A stretch of 64,000 nt of DNA from Caenorhabditis elegans (lineage: Eukaryota; Nematoda; Chromadorea; Rhabditida; Rhabditidae): the NCBI RefSeq assembly GCF_000002985.6, contig NC_003282.8, positions 8,928,001 through 8,992,000 on the forward strand. The letters are read 5' to 3'. Every line of letters starts with the position of its first letter. The stretch's first letter is position 1. Both the position numbers and the translations under genes were made by a program. Below the pieces are notes generated by a model. It saw nothing but the letters and a program-made list of their open reading frames with translations. It ran no database searches and was not told the origin of the DNA. Below, one piece after another: positions 24,533 to 34,500 of the stretch.

Positions 24533-25042
24533 CTAAATTCGTTTTAATGCAATTTCAAACCTTTTAGGAAAAGCTATTTTCATTTTCATACTACCTGTCG
24601 ACTCAGAAATGTCTTGTAAATATTTATGCAGCTGATACAAATCTTCATATGAAAATTCTTCGCAACAGGATTCTAATGAAGTTAGTTGATATTCAATAGG
24701 CAATAAATCAGATCCATCTTCCCCATCAGTTTTCAATCTTTTCAATGAACCCTAAAAGTGCATCTGCTCCGCACTTTTCCCTCTCTTTAATCTTGAATTC
24801 ATTGACAAATAACCCTTCTTTCTGGGTTCAGACCGCCCATAAATGACACCTGTTCGAACAGTTTCTTCTATTTGAATGTACTTGACACCTGCCAATTATG
24901 GGCGGTCTGTGTAACAATGTGCTCTGTACATTTCATTTTATTCATTCCAATTATTTGATTGAAAACCCTTGGAATGTTTTTACATTTTAAATGGTCACTT
25001 AACATACTTTTTGTGATTAGAGAATGAACTTAACTGTCTGAC
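24533..25042 (-). pseudogene. Possible broken minus-strand gene of unknown family
   Basis: Three minus-strand pieces look protein-like rather than random. The piece at 24533-24726 contains LLPIEYQLTSLESCCEEF and SYEDLYQLHKYLQDIS, and ends at a TAG. The piece just upstream, about 24735-24825, reads in another frame through EKCGADALLGFIEKIEN to a TGA, implying a frameshift near 24730. The piece at 24912-25042 reads KNIPRVFNQIIGMNKMKC and runs into the foldback element at 24829-24909. No matching splice sites explain the breaks, so I read this as a relic interrupted by a frameshift and a repeat insertion. I do not recognise the family. A real gene with an intron using the TTTTAG at 24753-24758 is the alternative. 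Confidence 0.35.
24829..24909. repeat. 81-bp palindromic element CAGACCGCCCAT...ATGGGCGGTCTG
   Basis: The ends CAGACCGCCCATAA and TTATGGGCGGTCTG are perfect inverted copies of 14 bases, and the inner parts share GACACCTG words. It looks like a miniature foldback repeat. It lies between two minus-strand coding-like pieces, so it may be an insertion into the relic gene. No convincing target duplication was found. Confidence 0.75.
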
Positions 25043-28000
25043 ATAAACTGATAAGCCCTTTATTTTAAAAGATATTTTATGAAAGTTACTGAAAATGCCA
25101 GTCTGTTTCATATAATGACGCATAGAAAACGTCATTCATTTTACATAAAATTGAGAGTTCAAATCGAAACAATATTCCTTTTAAAATTGCAATTGATTGA
25201 ATCATTTGGAATTTGCAGAGAAAGTTTTAAACTCCAATTAAAAATAGTGGCTGGTATTCAGCGATTACTTCCAGAAATGAAAACTCTAGACTAAATCCAC
25301 TAAAACTAAACCACTCCAAAGAACACTTCAAAACATTAGACCCCATTTTGTGAATTAGTTTTATTCCAAATCCCTTTTCTCCTTATGTTCATTACATTAT
25401 TATTCCTAACCATGTCTAGTCAATTTGTTTTTCCTTTTTGTTTTTCTTGTAATTTATTATTATTGTATTACTCATTTTCCTATTACGGCAATATAGTTTT
25501 TGTTTTACCTTTCACTAAAACTTACTGACTGATCGTCGTTTTCTCTTTGTTTTTCAAGAGCACTTTCTCGTATAAATCTTTCAAATTTGTATTCAACTCG
25601 TTTTTCCACGTCATAATCAAAACTTGTTGCAGACATTGAACAATCGAAAGCCAATTGGCGATTCGAACAAGATCACATTTCCTTTTTTTACTTCGTCGGA
25701 CGCTAATCGAATTATGACCACCGTGACCACCAGCAACATGTCGACTTTTCTCTTTGCGTCTTAATTTGTCGTAAGATTTTAGTTTCAGAATGTTTCAAAG
25801 TTTCATTTCTGAAAAAGGTAGTTTGCATTAAAGTTTTGTATAGTATCAATATTGACATCCAGCTGATGAAAATTTAACAAAACTGAAATCTTTTTAGATG
25901 CTAATTTCAATCGAAAAAAAATATTAAACCATTCTTTAAAAAAAATTTGAATCAGTATTTTCCTATTTCGTTTTGAATTCGCCCAGAGACGCTGGGCTTT
26001 TCGGTTCCTCCCGGCTCGCCTTGCTCGCGCCCTACAGGCAACCCTGTGTGCACATTATTACACATTATTTAGCTTTCAGACATTCAGTTTTGTGCTTGCT
26101 CTTCGTGAACAGTAAAAAATATGTTATGTGCCATTTTTTTGGAACCTAAACTACTGATTATATTTTTGTTCCTTTTTGAATTATCTGTCATAATCTAAAA
26201 GTGCAGATTTAAATCCGATGTTTGACCAAATAAATGTATATATCCGTTTTGAATCAAAAAACTACTTCAAATTTCGCAATTCACCCACATTTCTATCAAT
26301 TCTCGTGAATTTTCTGGTCATCATCATTCATCATTTTTACACGAATTAGTCGGGAATGCGCGAACCTCTTAAACCTTTCGGTCAATTTTCAGTCAATTTG
26401 CCGTTTTTTCTGTGTTGCGTCTTGACGTCAAAAACCAGTTTCTTGTGTTCAACGAGTGGTGCATGAACATGCAAATAAATTGAAAAAGAGTGTGAGAGAG
26501 TGAATGAGATGAAGAGGATTAGAATGGTCTTGCACGAGACGCCTACAAGTTCTCATCACGAGAAATGTATTCGTTCCGAGTTTCAGTATTAAAGTTTTAT
26601 GATTTTTTTGGTCTGAAAACTTTTGTAAATCAAGTTTTTGTATGGTCTCCTTATGAGTAATTCTATTTTTAGTAACAAATATTTACTTAATCCACTGTTC
26701 CTTTCATGATCACTGAGATGTTTTTCGTTTAAGTATTCACTGGTTCTTTTATGTTGAATTGAGTAGATTTTGAAGAACTTTAAGAGATTAATCATTTCTT
26801 GCTTTGAAAATGACATTTTCAGAATTCTGATTTCAAATGCAATTGGTTTAGGAACATTTTTTTTCATTGTCTTTCTTTACTCTAAAAATGCAGGATTCCA
26901 AAACTAAAACAATTTTTAATATTCAGGTTATTGAAGGTGTAAAAAGTAGGAATTTTCTTGAAATACACTCAAAATTGGGAAAACAAATCCAAATATAGGA
27001 CTCTAAATTGTTCAGATTCTTCAGAATTTTCAGGGAAAGTTTTGAAAAATTTCTAAATTTTCGAAACATTTGGACTTTTTGAGAAATTCAGAAAATTGTT
27101 TTTTTCAAAACCGTACAATTTTAGAAACATTTTCAAAACATAAAAATTGTGGTTTTTTTTTGCTTTGTTGATTTCCAAAATTATGATAGGTGAAAATTAA
27201 GTAACTGCCCGCAGTAAATGACCGTAATTTTTTTGTTGTTGAAAAGTTCTACTATGATTTTTTAATCCCATGGGAATAATTTTAAACATTTTTTCACTGG
27301 GCCAACTCCATCTTTAATTAAAAATTACCAACCAATATTTCACACATGACCCAGCCGGACAGTTTTGTCCCATAATTTTTCATCGAATTATATTTCCACC
27401 ATTTCTGGTTTCCTGAGAATTTTGAATATTTGCGCATCCTTTCATCAGATGCTTGTCCCCTCCACTTCCCACCATTCCGTTTAAAAGGGTAAACATCGTA
27501 AATTTCTTGGCAAAATTCTGAATCGTTCCCTTTTCTCTCAATTCTTCAATTGCTTTTCGTTTTACGATAATATATTTCCAGCTGGCTCTCGTGTCCCCAA
27601 AAGAGTAATTTTAGGATTTTTCTGAAGATTTTTGATGTTTTTTTGAGAAGAAAAAGAAATAGAAACGAAAACAGTAGAAAAAGAAGACGAAGCAGTCAAA
27701 CATCAAGCTCTGCTTTCAGATTCTTAAAATTGAACGTTTTGAAATTCGAAGTTTGAGTTCAACCAATTTCTGTAACACTACTTTTTCCAACTTTTTTCCC
27801 ATGCTTCCATTGAACTTTCTAAAAATTGAAAATTTATCTCATCGCTTATTCTATTCCGACACAATTTTATACTCATTCATTTCTATCTCTTTCGCCTTTC
27901 TTTCGTTTTTTCTAATTTTCTTTTCCTTTTTCCACACCATTTTTCATCATCTCCTTTACTTCATTTTGCTCCTTCCGCTCCACTGATTTCTCATGTATTT

Positions 28001-28504
28001 TCTCATCAATTTCCTGTACATTTTGCTTTTGTTAGTTAGTGTTGACCTAAATGAATAGGCATTGTTCGACAAGAGTACTGTAGAAGTAATAGAGAGCCAA
28101 TTCCCATAGAGAATAACCATGCTTGGGAGGTGTTATCTTATGCTTCAGATGAATATTTTCAACTCTGAAATCGTGAACAAGAAAACAAAGATTATTTCTG
28201 ATAAAATGTATTGTGGATGAGTGGGTGTATTGAAGGAATTGACTCATTCGTTGCTTAGCAACTCCCGCTTTTTTTGCTCTTTTCTCTGGAATCTCTCTGC
28301 AATCTAGATGTTCTTATTTGCTTCATTATTTCCCGCTATAATGCCTGCATTTTTTTCAAAATTACTAGCCGCCTCTTATTTTTTCTCAATATCATCTTCG
28401 ATTTAACTTTTAACAATTCTTGAAGTATTACCCTCTCCATTTTTTGTTTGGAATTCATCATATGCTTTTACTCTATAAATATTTTCAGATTCTTCAGACA
28501 TCTC

Positions 28505-31500
28505 ATGTCGGTAATATTCCACGAGAACCCGGGAACAAGTCTCGGGTCAGTGGTACCCGACACAAATACTTCATTTGAACGAGAATCACAGTTATCAGTG
28601 AAAACAAGTCCCGAATGGATTGATGAATTATTTCCAAATGTTTCATTTATTGATTCACCCACACATCAAGTGATTCGAGGATTTTGTAGAGACGTTTTTG
28701 TATACAGATTACCTGGCGGATTTCGGTGAGTTTTTAAACATTGCAATAAAAATTAAAAAATAACTAAATTTTAGAATTTTCAATTTTGTAATAAATTTGC
28801 ATTCTAAATATGAAAATCATTTTCACATTAGTTAAACTGAGTGTGCAAAATGTTTCCATGATTTTGTTGAAACAGTATTTTTTAATTAAATTGTATTCGG
28901 TTCTATGACTTGGTTCTATGACTCTATCGCACTTGTCCTTTCAGTTTTTAGAATACTTATTATCCAACGTTTCAGAGTTCGCTACTGGGATGCTGTAATA
29001 CTTGTACCCAATATCCTGTTTTTACTATTTTTAATTTTGAAATGTGGAAGTGTAATTCGAAAACTGCGAACAGGAAATTCTCCAGTCCTACGTGCATTTA
29101 CTCTTCTTGTCTACGTGTCAACACTTGTTAACATCATTCGATGTGCATACAGTATGACACTTTCAATGACAGATGGACTTGAACAAACAGTCGATCAAAC
29201 TTTATGGATTATCATCAAATTCTTTTATTTGACCGCCGAGTTTTGTGCATTGACATTTGGATTGCTTTTCGGCCATTTGGATAATGGAAAATCCATTTTA
29301 ATTGCATTGCTTGGAACATTACTTGTGTCAATTCCACATACGGCTGTGCAAGTTATCATCGAGATGAAAATTATTGATAATGTAAGATTTTTCGGAAACG
29401 AAAAAGTGGAAAGATGGAATAACCTATTTTTCATAATTCTGTTTTTTTTTTTTAATTTATTAAGTGTTAAACAATAATAATATATCCGCACAATTAACTT
29501 TTTTCAGTCCTGGCTTCCACTAACCTATTTCGATATCCAATCAGATGGTGGTTTCCTATTCTGGGTCTTCTCATCTGCAGTTCTTGCTCTTGTCTATTTT
29601 TTCATAATGTGCCTTCCACTTGTATGCTGTCAGAAATACACGAAACTTCCAAGTAAAGGAAGCTTTTTGATTTATTGTATGATGATGGTTGTGCTCAATG
29701 TGCTACAATCCATGGGAGCTGCTCTTATTCTTTTCAAGTCTTCTGATGGACTTTGGTTAGTTCCAGTTTTAAGTTTCAATGAAATTTGGAATTTTCAGCT
29801 TTGTCGGAGTTTCAACATATGTATATTTTGTGCTTTACCCTCCAATTATTTACTTCACTTTCTTAAGGAAAAAATTAAAGTGAGTTTCAAAAATTTATTC
29901 CCTTAAAAAATATCATATCGAACAATGAAAAATATGTATTTTTAGAACTCCTCCAAACAATACATCTGGACTGTTTATGTACCGAAAACACAAAGACGAA
30001 CAAGGCTCCGGGGACTTACCAGATTCATATTATCCCCGATTCTCTGGATTAACATCTCCTAGTTATGATGATTTGTTTGATTACGATAGGGATGCAAGAT
30101 TCACCCATTATGATATCTCAAGAAACGAATATGTTCAGGTAAGGAGAAAATCAGAGCCGTAGTTCTTCTAACAGTCTCCACCTTTAAAAGCTCTAATCTA
30201 GGTTGTCTGCCAAGCAGCCTCTAATAAATGCCGAGTGTACAGACTCCGCCCCTTTTTCACGTTTTTTCGCGTTTTTTTTGGCTTGCGAAAAAATGTCCCA
30301 CTTCGTTTTCATTCACAACTCCTGAACCGTGTGACTTCATGCTCTAATATTTGAAATCCTACTAGAAATATTTTGCCCCACGGTGGAGCAGAAAACGGCA
30401 CTAAGTTCAGAGCAAAATTGAGGCCAGGGCGGCTTTCCCCAGTTTGAAAAAATTTTTTGTTGCTCTTTTTACCCCCAAAGAAGCATGTTTTAATTGAATT
30501 AAAATACGGGTTTTGCTCGGTTTTGTTCCAAATTTCTGTGCAAGATACTACTCAGAGAGACTGATTTTTTGAAAAAAAGTTTGAGTTCATAAGTGCAAAT
30601 AGAAAAAAGTTGTGATAAAACAAAAGGCCAAAAAATGACATTTTGCCAAAAAAATTTTTTTTCCGAAAAAGTAGTTTTTCGTCTTTATCTCAAGTTCTAC
30701 TTCATCTTTTTTGATATTTTTTTTGTTTACCCCACGTACAAAAGTACGCTGAACACGATTTTTAACTCAGAATTGGAAAAAAGTTCTATGAGTCGGCCGA
30801 GCAAGACGAATAAGTGCCAAATTTTGCACACTTCCCCTTTTTCGCGAATCTACTTTTTCAATCATAACTCGGTCAAGTTCAGTGGGAAAATTTTTCAAGA
30901 AAAAAATAATTCAAAAATTTAGTACTGGGGGGAGTGGTTTCCTGGGTCTCCTGAACATTTTTTCCACTAAACTTTTGCGGAATGTATTTTTGATTCATAG
31001 TTTTTGATTATGTTTAATGGAAGATGAAGTTTCGTCGCATTAGAAATACTCTGCCAAGAGATATTATTTTTATTAATTTTCAGGCCAAAACTTGTTTTTT
31101 CTATACATCTGTCTGTGTACAAGATATAGCCCTCAACTGTACGTCTCCTTTTTGGGAATTTTATGATGAGTACAATGCTGTAATAAAATTTTCAAAAATT
31201 AGGTTTTCCGCTGACTTATCAGTGATAAACGGTTTTCGAACGTCTTCCCCAAATAGTAATAATTGAAGAAAGCGGAATCGAAAGACGACTTCCTCCACAA
31301 AATTTTCTTCCCTACATCCCAGTTTGAGGTGTCTCCCGCATGCACAGGTAACCCGCGACAAGCGAGCGATGACTTGCATGCAGGCCGCGTGCAAGCGAAT
31401 GTAGAACCAAAAACACGCGTGTACGCGGCTTATCCCTCGCCTGTATTTCGCTTGTTAGCGGCCCATCGTTCGCCTATTATTGACTTGTCTGTGAGATGGA

Positions 31501-34500
31501 ATCCTCCCAGGATTCGTTCCCCCCGCTTGTAGTTTTCACTTTCTTTTCTTATAATATGACAACAGTAGTTTATTTAAATAAAATTTATTTAAGAAAAATT
31601 TCAAAAAATGCAAAAAAATTAGATTTTTTCGGGATTTTCCCTCGATCCGCTGTCGCATTTGTTTGTTCTGTAGATGGATTTCCGTGGCGTTTCCGATTGG
31701 CTAATCTGAAATTGAATACATTTTTGTATAAAATTGTGTTTTGTTTGCGAAAAATACAATATGAACTGAAAAGTTAAAGGTGGAGTTAAGAGATTTTGCC
31801 ATGAATGATAGAAAATGGAATGTAATAATCGAAAAACTGTGAAAATTGGAACGTTTTTTAAATTTTTTTTAAATTTTGCAAAAATAAAAGAAATTTCTGA
31901 ATTAAATTTGAATTCCCGCCCAATTGAGTGGTTTAGTTTCGAAATTTTTGCGTTTTCTGGCTTAATTCATCAGCTTTTGTTGATTTTTTCTTTTATATTC
32001 GATTTCTTCCTTCCGAGTTATCAAGTTTTCTTTACGAAAAAATATGTTTAAAAACTGACAAACGGTATCTAAACCCAATTATTAAGCAAAAAATCAAGAA
32101 AACATATAAATTTAGCCAGAAAACGCAAAGATCTCAAATAAAGTTATTTATTTGCGCGAGAATTTAAATTTAATTCATCCGTTTCTTTTATTTTTGTAAA
32201 ATTGAAAACATTATTCAAGTTTTTTCCAATTATTCAAAATTATATTCAATCTTTATCGTCTATTTTCTATATTTGAAACCAAAATCCCACATCGACTCTA
32301 CTCCACCCTTAAACTCCACGAAAGTGGAGGTATTTTTGTTTGAACTTTTTTTAAAAATGGATACTTTTAAAAAAATTATGTACCTTGGATCCTTTTCGGA
32401 GTATCCACGTCTTTCTTTCGAAAACTTCTCGAATTGTAGTGGTCGTCCATTTGGTCTGCTCCGTCCCAAATGTACATCGACTCATCGATTTGGAGTCCAG
32501 GACGTAGTCTTCTGATTGATGCTGAAATTATCTGAATCACATAAGAGAAGCATTATGAAAATTATCGGTTTTTCACATACTTTTTCAAAGAAACATGTAT
32601 TTCTAAAACGAATTCGTCAATAACCCTCAAATTTTGCTTTTTTTGTGAAAATTTAACTTATCTTTGCTTGATCTTTCCCAGTGGACTTATCGGAAAAGCA
32701 TTTTTTTATTGAATAAGATTATGGAATAAGAAACTCACTTTAAATAAGAGTCGATTGAACTTTGTTGAAATTCCGTGGATTTTTGTCGATTCGGAGCTGG
32801 CATCCGACGCTTCTTGGCACTAATCGCTCAATTTTCTGAAAAGCTAATATTTGTACGGTCACAATTCACATTTAAAACTAAAATATTACCGTTTTTCAAA
32901 GAAGTCCTTGAAAACTGAAGCGAATTTCCAATATCGCTGTGTTCATCCATCGTCTCAGCTGCTCGACACGGCGGTCGGTGACTGTTCGGCAATCTTAAAT
33001 TTTTGAATTATTTTAACATTTATAAGAATTTAAATAACAACAAAGTATAATTTCTTGTGTTAACTTGCGAAAAACAGTTGAAAAATTGAGAAAAAGAACG
33101 AACATCCGATTTTCATAACAAAAACTTCGATAATTGCGAAAGAATGACCGAATAGTACGAATTTTATGATAAATATGAGAAAACCAAAAATTATCGACAT
33201 TTTTTGTCATGAAAATCGCATAAAATACAAGCGAAATTGTTTTAAAACATTGAAAAAAGATGAGAAAACGGAAAAATCGTTTAAAAAAAATGAAAATGTA
33301 AACAACGCGCACCCCGTAATTTCGGAGTATCGTTGCCTCTTTGGCAGCCAAGTCGTAGGGTCGATGCTAAAAGATAGTTCTATACTCTATAATAAGGCAA
33401 CTTGCTCATTAAAATTTACAGAAACAATACATTTTAGTTACTTCCACAATATCGAAGAAGTTTTTGAGAATTTTTTCAAAAAAAATTGTTTTTTCGGTAG
33501 AATTTTCAATTATGAAATTCGAATCATAAGGGTCCCCCCTTATGGTTGAAAAAATTTTTCACCTAAAATATTTTTATAGAAAATTTTTCAAAAAGTGTTT
33601 ATATTTATAGAAAAAGACAAATTTGTTAGTTTCCACAAGTCTGAACATTCATATTACATTTTCAGTTGAACAAACATCTAAATTAGAGTTGATTGAGCAT
33701 ATAACAGTCTTACTTTCAGAGACTTATAACTTGGTTGGCGTTTGAATTAATAAAATGTGGTCAACTAGAGAGTTTTTGACAATAATACAAAGAACATTTT
33801 GTCAGTTGGTATCTTTTTGTTATCTTTAGTGATTGTCGAGATGTGAGCCCCAAAAGATGGCCAAAATATTCTAGATCTGTGCTCAACTTTATCTCGGTTC
33901 TCGATAGAGATGAAAAAATGATTACAGCTATCAAAATGTTTATTGCTTTAAGCTTAAAAAGGTTGTAGTTGGTGACTTTTTGATATATCGTCTTTTGAAA
34001 TTGATACAACCGTTTTAAGACAGGAGGTTTTATTGTTCAGAGCTCCAAGGAAAGTCTGTTTCAGTGATCGAGAGCACCGAATTTGTCAAGAAAATGCATA
34101 AAACCAACAAAATTGACATATTTCTACAATAACTGATAAATATTTGATAATATTTGAAAAAAAAATTTTTGATTTTTTCGAAAAGAAAGTTCAAAGGGTC
34201 TGCTTATATCTCCGTGGAAAAAATTATTATGATTAAGTGATTAACTACAAAGTTGTTTATTTTAATTTAGAGAACAATTTTGCAGTTGACCGTTTGTTGC
34301 CAAAAAATTTGTTGGTTGAGATATGAACGGAAAAAGAAGAAGAAAATACAAGCATGAAGGTGCCCAACTTTACACAACTTTATCTCGACCAACAAATTTT
34401 TTGACAAAAACCGGTCAACTACAAAGTTGTTTTCTAAATTAGGATAAACAACTTTGTAGTTAATCACTTGATCATGAACATTTTTTCCGCGGAGATATAA

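Larger units (their letters stand above)
9447..28488. other. 19-kb gene-poor intergenic region
   Basis: No intact protein gene could be built here on either strand. Reading frames are short, AT-biased and without matching splice sites. The plus strand carries many TTTTC/TCTCTTTT pyrimidine-rich tracts (for example 13080-13230, 15540-15700, 17340-17530, 19160-19240, 27840-27970). Specific items are listed separately: homopolymer and CT tracts, a 20-base tandem repeat, a 170-bp duplicated block, a hAT-type MITE, a CACGTG cluster, a CCTATAGA repeat and a relic gene. It is likely to contain upstream control regions of tpra-1 and possibly non-coding RNA genes that I cannot recognise by eye. Confidence 0.5.

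Noticed and set aside
25079-25294. 71-codon plus-strand frame ending LLPEMKTLD
   Set aside because: No start context, no trans-splice acceptor and no neighbouring exon; the other strand is equally open in places, so neither reading is secure.
33166-33549. 127-codon plus-strand frame in the tpra-1 intron
   Set aside because: Lys/Asn/Phe-rich, no splice sites linking it to other exons, and a frame of similar length exists on the other strand.
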